39,763 bases of DNA from Lachnospiraceae bacterium (GTDB lineage: Bacteria > Bacillota > Clostridia > Lachnospirales > Lachnospiraceae): contig JAUNGG010000037.1 in the NCBI GenBank assembly GCA_030524635.1, positions 1 to 39,763 on the forward strand, in the 5' to 3' direction. This document shows, one piece after another, positions 12,659 through 21,925 of this stretch. A model generated the notes under the pieces. It searched no databases, had not been told where the DNA came from, and saw nothing but the letters and a program-made list of their open reading frames with translations. Every line of letters begins with the position of its first letter. The first letter of the stretch is position 1. The position numbers and the translations under genes were made by a program.

Positions 12659-13375
12659 ATGTATTACGGCGGATATGGTTATTATGGTTTTGACTGGACG
12701 TATCTTCTGGTATTGATCGGCGTGGTGATCACCATGGCGGCATCAGCCAAGGTGAACGGAACCTTCAATAAGTATTCCGGAACCTGGTCCAGAAGCGGCA
12801 TGACTGGAGCAGAGGCAGCCAGGCGGATTTTGCAGGCTCAGGGAATTTATGATGTAACAGTACGGGAGGTGCCGGGCAATCTGACGGATCATTATGATCC
12901 CCGCTCCAAAACCGTAAACCTGTCCGCTTCCGTATACGGCTCCACCTCTATTTCCGCCATCGGAGTGGCAGCTCATGAGTGCGGTCATGTGATCCAGGAT
13001 GCCACCAACTATGTACCGCTGCGGCTGCGGGCGGCTCTGGTTCCCGTTGCCAATTTCGGTAGCCGGCTGGCATGGCCTCTGATCATCATTGGCGTGATCG
13101 TAGGCGGCTTAGGTTCCCCGATTGTGGAAATCGGTATTTTGATGTTCAGCCTGGCGGTTTTGTTCCAGTTAGTGACTCTCCCTGTGGAGTTTAATGCATC
13201 CTCCCGGGCGCTTCGCATTTTGGGCGACAGCCGGATGCTGGCCCAGGATGAGGTGGGGAAGGCACGGCAGGTGCTGGGTGCGGCAGCCCTCACCTATGTG
13301 GCGGCAGCAGCTTCCTCGATCCTGCAGCTTCTTCGTCTGGTGATCTTATTCGGAGGGCGCAGAAGAGATGACTGA
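12659..13375 (+). CDS. YugP-type membrane zinc metallopeptidase
   Basis: This 238-residue membrane protein belongs to the YugP-like neutral zinc metallopeptidase family. After a Tyr/Gly-rich N terminus there is a transmembrane segment (WTYLLVLIGVVITMAA). The catalytic HECGH motif has zinc ligands H106 and H110 and catalytic E107. Further hydrophobic segments follow (about residues 135-180 and 205-230). The substrate is unknown. Ribosome binding site AAAGGAG precedes the ATG at 12659, and the gene lies between fmt and rsmB, overlapping rsmB by 8 bases. This position in the translation operon recurs in Clostridia as far as I recall, but no functional link is established. Confidence 0.88.
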   Translation: MYYGGYGYYGFDWTYLLVLIGVVITMAASAKVNGTFNKYSGTWSRSGMTGAEAARRILQAQGIYDVTVREVPGNLTDHYDPRSKTVNLSASVYGSTSISAIGVAAHECGHVIQDATNYVPLRLRAALVPVANFGSRLAWPLIIIGVIVGGLGSPIVEIGILMFSLAVLFQLVTLPVEFNASSRALRILGDSRMLAQDEVGKARQVLGAAALTYVAAAASSILQLLRLVILFGGRRRDD

Positions 13376-14759
13376 TGTGACAAACAGCCGGGAGCTGGCG
13401 CTGGAGATCCTGCTGGAAATTTTGGAAAAGGGCGGCTACAGCCATGTGGTGCTGCGCCAGGCTCTTGGTAAGTACCAGTATCTTTCCAAACAGGACCGGG
13501 CCTTTCTTACCCGCGTGACAGAAGGCACGCTGGAATACCTGATCCAGATCGACTGGGTCCTGAACCAGTATTCCAAGACAAAGGTTCAGAAAATGAAGCC
13601 GGTGATCCGCACCATTCTGCGGATGTCCGTTTACCAGATCCTTTATATGGACCGGATCCCCGATTCTGCCGCCTGCAATGAGGCGGTGAAGCTGGCGGGG
13701 AAACGGAAGTTTTCCGGCTTAAAGGGCTTTGTAAATGGTGTGCTCCGCTCAGTGGCCAGAGAGAAGGAAAGCCTGCTGCGGGAATTATCGGAGGAGATTG
13801 TTTCCTGCCCGCAGTCAGAGCATGGAAGGGCCTCCATTCGCTATTCAGTTCCGGAATGGCTTCTTGCCATGTGGATCCGGGAGTTAGGATGGGAGCAGAC
13901 CCGGGAGGTTCTTTCCGCATTTCTTGCTGCAGGAGGAACGACAGTCCGGTGCAATTTGAATCTTGCAGAGAAAAGCAGGATCCTGGAAAGCCTGACAGGC
14001 CAGGGCGTTCTCTGCCAGGAATCGATTTACTCCGAAAAGGTACTTACCATTTCTGGCTATGATTACCTGGAAAGCCTGGAGGCATTTCAGAATGGCTGGA
14101 TCCAGGTGCAGGACTTAAGCTCCGTTCTTGCCGGGGATGCTGCAGCGCCGAAGACTGGTGATTACGTGATCGATGTCTGCGCCGCACCGGGAGGAAAAAG
14201 CCTGCATGTGGCAGACATGCTGAAGGGCACCGGAATGGTGGAGGCCAGGGATCTGACCTGGCAGAAGGTGGAGCTGATCCAGGAAAATATCCAGCGGACC
14301 GGCTTTGACAACATCCGCGCCAGACAGCAGGACGCTCTGGAGCTGGATGAGGAATCGATTGAACAGGCAGATATGGTTCTGGCAGACCTGCCCTGCTCCG
14401 GGCTTGGTATCATCGGAAAAAAGCCGGATATTAAGATACATATGACGCCGGAGAAGTTAGAAAGCCTGGTAACCCTTCAGCGTGACATCCTCTCGGTGGT
14501 ATGGCAGTATGTGAAGCCGGGAGGAACGCTTGTATACAGCACCTGCACCATCCACAAGGAAGAAAATCAGGACAATGTGGCATGGCTCTTACAGCATTTT
14601 CCACTGGAGCCGGTGGATATCACAGGACGGTTCGGGCCTCAGATCCAGGATGCTTCTTTAAAGGAAGGGTGGATGCAGTTCCTGCCTGGAAAACACCCCT
14701 GTGATGGATTTTTTGTGGCAGTGCTGAGGCGAAAGCCGGTTAGTTCCAGGGAAAATTAA
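13368..14759 (+). CDS. rsmB: 16S rRNA (cytosine-967-C5)-methyltransferase RsmB
   Basis: This 463-residue enzyme methylates 16S rRNA at a cytosine equivalent to E. coli C967 using S-adenosylmethionine. The N-terminal third is the NusB-like RNA-binding domain (ALEILLEILEKGGYSHVVL). The C-terminal Rossmann domain holds the SAM motif CAAPGGKS (from residue 271) and the two cysteines of the m5C mechanism: C343 in DLPCSGLG and the catalytic C393 in YSTCTIHKEEN. The ATG at 13368 overlaps the preceding gene by 8 bases, with GGAGGG upstream. One oddity is EARDLTWQKVELI after the SAM motif, where homologs usually have A/S-x-D; a change of this kind may be tolerated. Confidence 0.95.
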   Translation: MTDVTNSRELALEILLEILEKGGYSHVVLRQALGKYQYLSKQDRAFLTRVTEGTLEYLIQIDWVLNQYSKTKVQKMKPVIRTILRMSVYQILYMDRIPDSAACNEAVKLAGKRKFSGLKGFVNGVLRSVAREKESLLRELSEEIVSCPQSEHGRASIRYSVPEWLLAMWIRELGWEQTREVLSAFLAAGGTTVRCNLNLAEKSRILESLTGQGVLCQESIYSEKVLTISGYDYLESLEAFQNGWIQVQDLSSVLAGDAAAPKTGDYVIDVCAAPGGKSLHVADMLKGTGMVEARDLTWQKVELIQENIQRTGFDNIRARQQDALELDEESIEQADMVLADLPCSGLGIIGKKPDIKIHMTPEKLESLVTLQRDILSVVWQYVKPGGTLVYSTCTIHKEENQDNVAWLLQHFPLEPVDITGRFGPQIQDASLKEGWMQFLPGKHPCDGFFVAVLRRKPVSSREN

Positions 14760-14820
14760 GAAAAATCAACGGTTAGCCAGAAACAAAATACCCTAAAATT
14801 CAAACAGGAATGGAGAAACT

Positions 14821-15858
14821 ATGGAAAAGCGGGATATTAAATCTCTTACCATGGAAGAATTGACCTTGGAGATGAAAGCCATGGGTCTTCCGTCCTTCCG
14901 TGCAAAACAGATCTACCAGTGGCTTCACGAAAAGCTGGCAGACAGCTTTGATGAGATGACCAATCTTTCAAAGGATATGAGAGAGCGGCTGAAGGAGACT
15001 TATGTGCTTACCGCCTTAAAACAGGTGGAGGTAAAGATCTCGAAAATAGACGGCACCAGAAAATATCTGTTCTCCCTGCCGGACGGCAATATCATTGAAA
15101 GTGTATGGATGAAATACAAGCACGGAAATTCTGTCTGCATCTCCTCCCAGGTAGGCTGCCGGATGGGCTGTCGGTTCTGTGCCTCCACGCTGGATGGACT
15201 GGAGCGGAACCTTCTGCCGTCGGAGATGCTGGACCAGATCTACCAGATCCAGAAGGAAACAGGAGAGCGGGTTTCCAATGTGGTGGTCATGGGCTCCGGA
15301 GAGCCTATGGATAATTATGACAATCTGATCCGGTTTATCCATCTTCTAAGCGGAGAGGGCGGCTTAAATATCAGCCAGAGGAATATTACCGTGTCCACCT
15401 GCGGCATTGTCCCCGGCATCCAGAAATTGGCTAAGGAGGGGCTGTCCATCACCCTGGCCCTTTCCCTTCACGCGCCAAATGATGAGGTGCGGAAAAATCT
15501 GATGCCCATTGCCAATAAGTATAAGCTAAAGGATGTGCTGGCGGCCTGCCACGAATATTTCTTAACAACCGGGCGGCGTCTTACCTTCGAGTACAGCCTG
15601 GTCAGCGGCGTGAATGACAATCTGGAGGAAGCAAGAGCGCTGGCGGATCTGATCAAGGATCAGCAGGGCCATGTGAATCTGATTCCGGTCAATCCCATCA
15701 AGGAGCGGGATTTTGTCCAGTCGGATCAGGCGGCGATCCAGGCATTTAAAAATCTGCTTGAAAAAAACGGGATAAATGTTACGATTAGAAGAGAAATGGG
15801 ACGTGACATTAATGGTGCCTGCGGACAGCTTCGAAAAAGCTTTCTGGAACAGGCTTGA
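14821..15858 (+). CDS. rlmN: Dual-specificity RNA methyltransferase RlmN
   Basis: This radical SAM enzyme of 345 residues makes 2-methyladenosine in 23S rRNA (A2503) and in some tRNAs. The 4Fe-4S ligands are C113, C117 and C120 in CRMGCRFC. The C-terminal GACGQLR motif carries C334, which matches the mechanistic cysteine of the family. GSGEPMDNYDN is also characteristic. The ATG at 14821 follows a short 61-base gap after rsmB with GGAATGGAG as ribosome binding site. It is followed with no gap by the PP2C phosphatase gene, the order seen in Bacillus. Confidence 0.97.
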   Translation: MEKRDIKSLTMEELTLEMKAMGLPSFRAKQIYQWLHEKLADSFDEMTNLSKDMRERLKETYVLTALKQVEVKISKIDGTRKYLFSLPDGNIIESVWMKYKHGNSVCISSQVGCRMGCRFCASTLDGLERNLLPSEMLDQIYQIQKETGERVSNVVVMGSGEPMDNYDNLIRFIHLLSGEGGLNISQRNITVSTCGIVPGIQKLAKEGLSITLALSLHAPNDEVRKNLMPIANKYKLKDVLAACHEYFLTTGRRLTFEYSLVSGVNDNLEEARALADLIKDQQGHVNLIPVNPIKERDFVQSDQAAIQAFKNLLEKNGINVTIRREMGRDINGACGQLRKSFLEQA

Positions 15859-15884
15859 ATACAGAATCAGGAAGGAGTGGTACG

Positions 15885-16631
15885 GTGCAGGCGGTTGGAA
15901 GAACAGACCAGGGTGCAGTCCGGGAGATTAACCAGGACGCTATTTTTACCTCTACGACACCGATCGGCCCTCTGCCCAACCTTTTTGTGGTTGCGGACGG
16001 AATGGGAGGACATAATGCAGGCGACTTTGCTTCTCATTTCCTGATCCGGCAGCTGGTTGAGCATGTCTGCTCTCTGCCTCAGAACACGCCGGAGATCCAG
16101 GCGCTGCAGGAGGGCATACAGACGGCAAATCGACTTTTATATGAGAAATCGCTGGAGGATATCCAGCTGGACGGCATGGGTACCACCCTGGTGGCTGCCG
16201 TTTTTTGTGATGGGCTTCTCTACGTTGCCAATGTGGGCGACAGCCGCCTTTATGTGATCGGCAAGGAGATCCGTCAGATTACCAGGGATCATTCTTACGT
16301 GGAAGAGATGGTAGCGCTGGGGCGCATGGACCGCGGAAGCGAAGAATATCTGCGGAACAAGAATATTATAACCAGGGCAGCAGGAACTGCCAGGACTGTA
16401 AAGGCAGATTATTTTGAAGCTGAGCTGGGGCAGGGGGAGATCGTACTGCTCTGCTCGGATGGCCTCACCAATATGGTAGAGGACCGCACCATACAAAAGA
16501 TTGTGAAAAATGCTCCGTCGCTGGACGCCGCCGCCAGGATCCTGGTGGACCGTGCCAATGACAGCGGCGGGTTGGATAATATATCGGTAGTGCTGGTAAA
16601 TCCCACAGGAAGCGGGGTGAAGCCATGTTAA
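15885..16631 (+). CDS. prpC: PP2C-type Ser/Thr phosphatase (PrpC/Stp)
   Basis: This 248-residue metal-dependent phosphatase is the expected counter-enzyme of the kinase PrkC encoded next. PP2C landmarks are the N-terminal RTDQGAVREINQDA, the metal-binding VADGMGGHNAGD, GMGTTLVAAV, VGDSRLY and the C-terminal SGGLDNISVV. A GTG start at 15885 is chosen because AAGGAG (15872-15877) lies 7 bases upstream. A TTG at 15855, overlapping the rlmN stop, has no ribosome binding site and adds ten residues not seen in the family. The stop codon overlaps the start of prkC by 7 bases, which points to coupled synthesis of kinase and phosphatase. Confidence 0.95.
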   Translation: MQAVGRTDQGAVREINQDAIFTSTTPIGPLPNLFVVADGMGGHNAGDFASHFLIRQLVEHVCSLPQNTPEIQALQEGIQTANRLLYEKSLEDIQLDGMGTTLVAAVFCDGLLYVANVGDSRLYVIGKEIRQITRDHSYVEEMVALGRMDRGSEEYLRNKNIITRAAGTARTVKADYFEAELGQGEIVLLCSDGLTNMVEDRTIQKIVKNAPSLDAAARILVDRANDSGGLDNISVVLVNPTGSGVKPC

Positions 16632-18826
16632 GACCGGGAATGTATCTTCAGGATCGATATGAGATCATTGAAAAGATCGGCTCCGGCGGAATGGCGGATG
16701 TATACAAGGCCATGTGCCATACCTTAAACCGTCTGGTAGCAGTGAAGGTGCTGAAGGATGAATTCAGCCAGAATGAAGATTTTGTCAATCGTTTTAAGAT
16801 GGAAGCCCAGGCTGCGGCCCGGCTTGCCCATCCCAATATTGTAAATGTATATGATGTTGTAGATGACGGTGACATCCACTATATCATTATGGAGCTGATT
16901 GAAGGAATCACCTTAAAGCGGTATATTGCGAAAAAAGGCTGTCTGGAGGTAAAGGAGACCATTGGAATTGCCATTCAGATGGCTCAGGGCATGTCAGCCG
17001 CCCATCAGCAGAATATCATTCACCGGGACATTAAGCCCCAGAATATTATTATCTCCAAGGACGGCAAGGTGAAGGTGGCAGATTTCGGAATCGCCAGAGC
17101 AGCTACCTCCAATACCCAGGAGCTGAAGGCTATGGGCTCCGTGCACTATATTTCGCCGGAGCAGGCACGGGGGGAGATGGTGGATGCCAGAAGTGATATT
17201 TATTCCCTGGGAATCACCATGTTTGAGATGGTTACAGGCCGTCTGCCTTTTGACGGGGAAAATACGGTGACAGTTGCCATGGCCCATTTGCAGAACCCTA
17301 TTACTCCGCCGAAGAAATGCAATCCCAATATTCCGGAATGTCTGGAGGATATTATCCTGAAATGTACGGAGAAAAAGCCGGATGACCGGTATTCCTCTGC
17401 AGAGGAGGTGCTTGCTGATCTGAGAAGGGCGCTGATCAATCCTCATGATGTGCTTTTCGATTCTCCAGCCAGAAGAGAGCGTCAAAGAAGGAGAGAAACA
17501 GAAGCGGCGGAAGCTGTTTTAGAAGAAACCAGTGAGCAGCGATCCGGCAGTCATATCGCTGACCATGATCCCATATTTGATGATATTGATTTTGATGATG
17601 ATCTTGACAGCGAAGAAGAGGAATTATCCTCCGGCTCGAAGGGGGAAGCACATTCCGGCAGGAAGAGCATTTCCAAGGGGATCCACTCAAAAAAGCAGGA
17701 TGATATTACCCATCAGCTGGAACGTATTTTCTCCATTGCCGGTATTATTGCAGCAATCATAATCGTTGCCGTGCTGCTGATCGTGATGACCCAGCTGGGC
17801 GGGCTCTTCTTCTCGGGAAGCAGCAGGCCTCAGACCGGAGAAACCACAGAAAGCACAGTTGCGGAGGTGACCACGGCGGCTATCGCAGACGGACAGGTTA
17901 CCATGCCCAATCTCCTGACAAAGCCCCTTCCCATGAAGGAGGATGAGGCCAGAAGGATTTTGGAGCAGTGCGGCCTTCAGATGGTGGTCAGCAGCGTGGA
18001 ATATTCCAATGAGGTGCCGGTGGGATATATCATGGCTCAGGAATATCCGGAAGGGACAGCCCTGGAGAAAAACACAGTTGTCAATGTAAAGGTAAGCAAG
18101 GGAACGGGCACCATTGATCTGGATACTATGGGGCTGGCAGGGATGGAGCAGCAGGCAGCCAAAACCCTTTTGACGGAGAAAAACCTGGTGGTTGCGGTGA
18201 CAGAAAGCTTCAGCGATACGATCCCGGCCGGAAATGTAATCCGTTACGAACCGCTGATGCCCAAGGAAGGGGAGACCGTAACGCTCACCATCAGCAAGGG
18301 ACCCGCCCAGGCGGCGGTGCCGGATGTGACCGGGCTTACTCCGGAGGCGGCAGATGCGGCGCTGGCAGCAGAGGGCTTTGTGCCTGGCTGTGCCGGCGAA
18401 GAGTACAGCGAAACGGTGGATCCGGGCCTGGTATGCAGCCAGACAGCTCCGCCTAATGTTCCTTATCAGCGGGGACTGCCGGTTCAGTATTATATCAGTC
18501 TTGGACCGGAGGAGACGATCATTGGGGCCACCCATTATGTGGCATCTATAAATAAGCAGTATAACTTAAGCCTTGATCTTGGCCCAGGCTCCTCTCGCAC
18601 CAGTGTGCAGATCGTGGTCCGCCTGCGTCAGGTGGTAAATGGAAGAACGGTTGTGAAGGATCTGATGGAGCCGAGAACCGTGGTAGGCGACTCTGTAATT
18701 CCCATTGTATTTTCCAGGATCGAAGGAGCGGATGGGGTTGAAGATGGAACGGTGGAGCTGGTGGATTTAGATAACAACAAGGTGCTGGCATCCTACCCGG
18801 TATCCTTCTTTAAGACTGAGAATTAA
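16625..18826 (+). CDS. prkC: PASTA-domain Ser/Thr protein kinase PrkC
   Basis: This 733-residue single-pass membrane kinase senses peptidoglycan fragments and adjusts growth, division and, in spore formers, germination. The intracellular Hanks kinase domain has the glycine loop GSGGMADVY, K41, catalytic D135 in HRDIKPQN, DFG (153-155) and SPEQARG. A very acidic juxtamembrane stretch (about residues 305-345) is followed by a transmembrane helix near 370-395. Outside are three PASTA repeats (about 425-495, 496-562 and 563-632) and a tail of about 100 residues. The gene is coupled to the phosphatase upstream. The PASTA domains bind muropeptides and related ligands in characterised homologs. Confidence 0.96.
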   Translation: MLRPGMYLQDRYEIIEKIGSGGMADVYKAMCHTLNRLVAVKVLKDEFSQNEDFVNRFKMEAQAAARLAHPNIVNVYDVVDDGDIHYIIMELIEGITLKRYIAKKGCLEVKETIGIAIQMAQGMSAAHQQNIIHRDIKPQNIIISKDGKVKVADFGIARAATSNTQELKAMGSVHYISPEQARGEMVDARSDIYSLGITMFEMVTGRLPFDGENTVTVAMAHLQNPITPPKKCNPNIPECLEDIILKCTEKKPDDRYSSAEEVLADLRRALINPHDVLFDSPARRERQRRRETEAAEAVLEETSEQRSGSHIADHDPIFDDIDFDDDLDSEEEELSSGSKGEAHSGRKSISKGIHSKKQDDITHQLERIFSIAGIIAAIIIVAVLLIVMTQLGGLFFSGSSRPQTGETTESTVAEVTTAAIADGQVTMPNLLTKPLPMKEDEARRILEQCGLQMVVSSVEYSNEVPVGYIMAQEYPEGTALEKNTVVNVKVSKGTGTIDLDTMGLAGMEQQAAKTLLTEKNLVVAVTESFSDTIPAGNVIRYEPLMPKEGETVTLTISKGPAQAAVPDVTGLTPEAADAALAAEGFVPGCAGEEYSETVDPGLVCSQTAPPNVPYQRGLPVQYYISLGPEETIIGATHYVASINKQYNLSLDLGPGSSRTSVQIVVRLRQVVNGRTVVKDLMEPRTVVGDSVIPIVFSRIEGADGVEDGTVELVDLDNNKVLASYPVSFFKTEN

Positions 18827-18902
18827 GAAAGAGCTGTGCCATAAGGCAAAGTATGGAAAGAAGTAACTGGGAAGGTACCAAACAGTTACGTGAAGGATAA
18901 AC

Positions 18903-19781
18903 ATGACAGGAAAGATTATAAAAGGCATTGCAGGATTTTATTACGTTCACGACGGCCGGGAGAAGGTATATGAGTGTAAGGCAAAGGGGATTTTTCGAAA
19001 TCGGAAAATAAAGCCGCTGGTTGGAGATGATGTGGAATTTACCATCTTAGACGAGGCGGAACGGGAGGGGAACATCGATCAGATCCTTCCCCGCAGAAAT
19101 TCCCTGATCCGGCCGGCGGTAGCCAATGTGGATCAGGCGCTGGTGGTATTTGCCATTACCCAGCCGGAGCCTAACCTGAATCTTCTGGACCGTTTTCTGG
19201 TGATGATGGAACGGGCAAAGGTCCCGGTGACCATCTGCTTTAATAAGGTGGATCTTGGCTCTGATGAGCTGACCCGGCAGTACCGGCAGATTTATGAGAA
19301 GGCCGGCTACCAGGTGCAGTTTATCAGCGCCAGCAAGGACAGGGGGATCGATGAGATCCGCCGCCTGATCCATGGCAAAACCACCGTACTGGCCGGCCCA
19401 TCTGGTGTGGGAAAATCTTCTCTGACCAATGTCATTCAGCCGGATGCCCAGATGGAAACGGGAGCGATCAGTGAAAAGATCCAGAGAGGAAAGCACACCA
19501 CCCGTCATTCCCAGCTGTTTTATGTGGAAGAACGCACATATATGATGGACACCCCCGGCTTCAGCTCCATGTTTGTGGATGACTTGGAGGCCAATACATT
19601 GAAAGAATATTTCCCTGAGTTTTCCCAGTATGAGAAAGACTGCAGGTTTATCGGCTGCGTCCACATGGGCGAGCGGGTGTGCGGCGTGAAATCGGCTGTG
19701 GAATCGGGAGAGCTAAGCAGCAGCCGGTATGAAAATTACAAATTAATCTATCAAGAACTGAAAGAGAAAAGGAGATATTAA
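18903..19781 (+). CDS. rsgA: Ribosome small-subunit GTPase RsgA
   Basis: This 292-residue circularly permuted GTPase helps late maturation of the 30S ribosomal subunit. An N-terminal OB fold is followed by the permuted motif order: NKVD (G4) near residue 113, GPSGVGKSS (G1, K171), then DTPGFSS (G3). The zinc knuckle C247-C252-H254-C260 is intact. GGAT lies shortly before the ATG at 18903. In the 76-base gap after prkC an inverted repeat GTAACTG/CAGTTAC (18863-18869 and 18883-18889) lies just upstream of the ribosome binding site. The gene is followed after one base by rpe. Confidence 0.97.
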   Translation: MTGKIIKGIAGFYYVHDGREKVYECKAKGIFRNRKIKPLVGDDVEFTILDEAEREGNIDQILPRRNSLIRPAVANVDQALVVFAITQPEPNLNLLDRFLVMMERAKVPVTICFNKVDLGSDELTRQYRQIYEKAGYQVQFISASKDRGIDEIRRLIHGKTTVLAGPSGVGKSSLTNVIQPDAQMETGAISEKIQRGKHTTRHSQLFYVEERTYMMDTPGFSSMFVDDLEANTLKEYFPEFSQYEKDCRFIGCVHMGERVCGVKSAVESGELSSSRYENYKLIYQELKEKRRY

Positions 19782-19782
19782 C

Positions 19783-20448
19783 ATGTATGTATTAGCACCA
19801 TCCCTTTTGGGAGCCGATTTTTCCAGGTTAGAGGAGCAAATTCGGGCGGTGGATGATGCCGGAGCCGGGTATCTGCATCTGGATGTGATGGATGGAGCCT
19901 TTGTGCCCAGCATCTCATTCGGCATGCCGCTGATTGCTTCGATCCGGAAATGCACCAATATGGTATTTGATGTTCATATGATGGTAGAGGAGCCGGGACG
20001 GTATGTGGCAGATATGAAAAAGGCCGGGGCGGATCTGATCTGCGTCCATCAGGAGGCATGCGTCCATCTGGACCGCACCATCAATCAGATCAAGGAAGCA
20101 GGGATGAAAGCTGGCGTGGCGTTAAATCCGGCAACTCCCATCTCTGTGCTGGACTGTGTTCTGGATCAGGTGGACATGATATTGATTATGTCAGTCAACC
20201 CGGGCTTCGGCGGTCAGAAGTTCATCCCATATGCGTTGGATAAGGTCCGTAACCTGCGCCAGAAGCTGGATGAAAAGGGGCTGCATCCCGATATCCAGGT
20301 GGACGGCGGCGTGACCTTAGACAATGCCCGGCAGCTTTTGGAGGCAGGCGCTAATATCCTGGTGGCTGGTTCTGCTGTATTTAAAGGGGATGCTACCGCC
20401 AACACCCGGGCATTTGCAGAAATTTTAAAGGATTATGAGGCAAACTGA
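19783..20448 (+). CDS. rpe: Ribulose-phosphate 3-epimerase
   Basis: This TIM-barrel enzyme of 221 residues interconverts ribulose 5-phosphate and xylulose 5-phosphate in the pentose phosphate pathway. The N terminus APSLLGADFSRLEEQI, the metal-site segments LHLDVMDGAFVPS and FDVHMM, the MSVNPGFGGQKF signature and the phosphate-binding VDGGV and VAGSAVF strands are all present. The ribosome binding site AAAGGAG lies in the last codons of rsgA. thiN starts 2 bases after the stop codon. The gene order rsgA-rpe-thiN matches Bacillus. Confidence 0.97.
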   Translation: MYVLAPSLLGADFSRLEEQIRAVDDAGAGYLHLDVMDGAFVPSISFGMPLIASIRKCTNMVFDVHMMVEEPGRYVADMKKAGADLICVHQEACVHLDRTINQIKEAGMKAGVALNPATPISVLDCVLDQVDMILIMSVNPGFGGQKFIPYALDKVRNLRQKLDEKGLHPDIQVDGGVTLDNARQLLEAGANILVAGSAVFKGDATANTRAFAEILKDYEAN

Positions 20449-20450
20449 AT

Positions 20451-21113
20451 ATGAAAACCTGTTTGATTATCACCGGCGGAAAACTGGATCTGGATTTCGC
20501 CGGTCCTTTTTGCAGTCATCACAAATTTGATAAGATAATTGCCGTGGACGGCGGCCTGGAAGCGGTGAAAGAGCTGGGCCTGATACCAGATATGATCGTG
20601 GGAGACTTTGATACGGTGAAAACGCCGGTTCTGGAAGAATTCCGGAGCTTGCCGTTTATCATATGGGATGTCCACGAACCGGAAAAAAACGAGACAGACA
20701 CGGAGCTGGCCCTGAGAAAGGCGATTGCATACAGCTGCACCCACATCACGATCCTGGGTGCTACCGGAGGCCGCTTCGACCATATGCTGGCCAATGTGTT
20801 CCTGCTTTATGGCTGTCTGCAGCAGGGAGTGGAGGCATGTATCATAGATCCGCAGAATAAGATCTATCTGATCCAGGATGGGCATACCTTCCGAAAGTCA
20901 GACCAGTGGGGCACCTACATTTCCTTCCTGCCTCTTTTAGGACAAATCAAGGGAATTACTCTCCGCGGCTTTAAGTACCCGCTGAATGATTTCGATCTGG
21001 ATGCCGCCAGCAGCCGCTGCATCAGCAATGAGCTGGAGGAGGAGACCGGAACGATCACCTTTCGGGACGGGGTTGCCATCTGCGTGGAATCCTGTGACCG
21101 GAAGGAGGCATAA
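20451..21113 (+). CDS. thiN: Thiamine diphosphokinase ThiN
   Basis: This enzyme of 220 residues transfers pyrophosphate from ATP to thiamine, giving the cofactor thiamine diphosphate. Recognisable segments are the N-terminal AVDGGLE, DMIVGDFDTV, the substrate motif NETDTELAL and GATGGRFDHMLAN, followed by the C-terminal beta domain. It closes the conserved block. Downstream, AACCAG and CTGGTT (21113-21118 and 21132-21137) can pair, but no U-tract follows, so no terminator is called. Confidence 0.95.
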   Translation: MKTCLIITGGKLDLDFAGPFCSHHKFDKIIAVDGGLEAVKELGLIPDMIVGDFDTVKTPVLEEFRSLPFIIWDVHEPEKNETDTELALRKAIAYSCTHITILGATGGRFDHMLANVFLLYGCLQQGVEACIIDPQNKIYLIQDGHTFRKSDQWGTYISFLPLLGQIKGITLRGFKYPLNDFDLDAASSRCISNELEEETGTITFRDGVAICVESCDRKEA

Positions 21114-21177
21114 ACCAGCCTGCAAACTGGACTGGTTAAAAAGATGCAAACTGGATATTTCTAACACTCCACCACTG

Positions 21178-21186
21178 TGCTAATAT
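21178..21186 (+). promoter_or_regulatory. Possible extended -10 promoter for the ECF/kinase pair
   Basis: TGCTAATAT (21178-21186) is an extended -10 element in the 158-base gap between thiN and the ECF transporter gene. No convincing -35 box is seen 17 bases upstream. Transcription would start near 21193. Confidence 0.35.
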
Positions 21187-21271
21187 ATCGGCATACAACA
21201 GATCTGGGCATTACAAAGAAGCAGTAAGGGCGCAAGCTGCTTGAAAAAGAGCAAAAGGGAGAGTGTTTATT

Positions 21272-21883
21272 ATGAATGCAAAAACAGGAGTTCAAACAAA
21301 TCACGGAAGTGAGCAGGTTTATAAGATTGCATTAACTGGTCTGATGGCAGCTTTATCCTATGTGGTATTTACCTTTCTGCAGATCAAGATCCAGCTTCCA
21401 GGCGGCGATGCCACCTCGATCCATTTAGGAAATGCAGTCTGCGTATTAGGTGCGCTGCTGTTAGGCGGATTTTACGGCGGCTTAGGCGGCGCCATCGGCA
21501 TGGCGTTAGGCGACCTGTTCGATCCGGTTTACATCACCTATGTACCGAAGACCCTGCTGTTAAAGCTGTGCATCGGTCTGATCACCGGACTGATCGCTCA
21601 CAAGCTGGGAAAGATCACAGAAACCAACGACAAGGCTCATGTGCTGAAATGGACCATCCTGGCAGCTATCGGCGGACTGCTGTTCAATGTGATTTTTGAT
21701 CCGCTGGTAGGATATTATTACAAGCTGCTGATCCTGGGAAAACCGGCCGCTGAGCTGACCCTGGCCTGGAACGTGGCCTCCACCTCCATCAATGCAGTAA
21801 CCTCCACCATCGCCTCCGTTGCGATCTATATGGCATTGCGGCCGGCGCTGAAGAAATCCGGGATGTTTTTCCATATCAAGTAA
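21272..21883 (+). CDS. ECF transporter S component, probably for vitamin B6
   Basis: This 203-residue, very hydrophobic protein is the substrate-binding S subunit of an energy-coupling-factor transporter. Such subunits share an ATPase/EcfT module encoded elsewhere. The segment ALTGLMAALSYVVFTF with nearby small residues, the repeated Gly/Ala-rich helices (ALLLGGFYGGLGGAIGMALGDLFDP) and about six predicted membrane helices fit the family. The ATG at 21272 is chosen over a GTG at 21263 because GGGAG (21257-21261) is correctly spaced only from the ATG. The next gene encodes a pyridoxal/pyridoxamine-type kinase, so vitamin B6 import is the best guess. A thiamine precursor is a weaker alternative because thiN lies upstream. 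Confidence 0.8.
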   Translation: MNAKTGVQTNHGSEQVYKIALTGLMAALSYVVFTFLQIKIQLPGGDATSIHLGNAVCVLGALLLGGFYGGLGGAIGMALGDLFDPVYITYVPKTLLLKLCIGLITGLIAHKLGKITETNDKAHVLKWTILAAIGGLLFNVIFDPLVGYYYKLLILGKPAAELTLAWNVASTSINAVTSTIASVAIYMALRPALKKSGMFFHIK

Positions 21884-21925
21884 AGTTTGCAGCCCGATCA
21901 GCCGAAAGAAAAGGAATGAACTGCT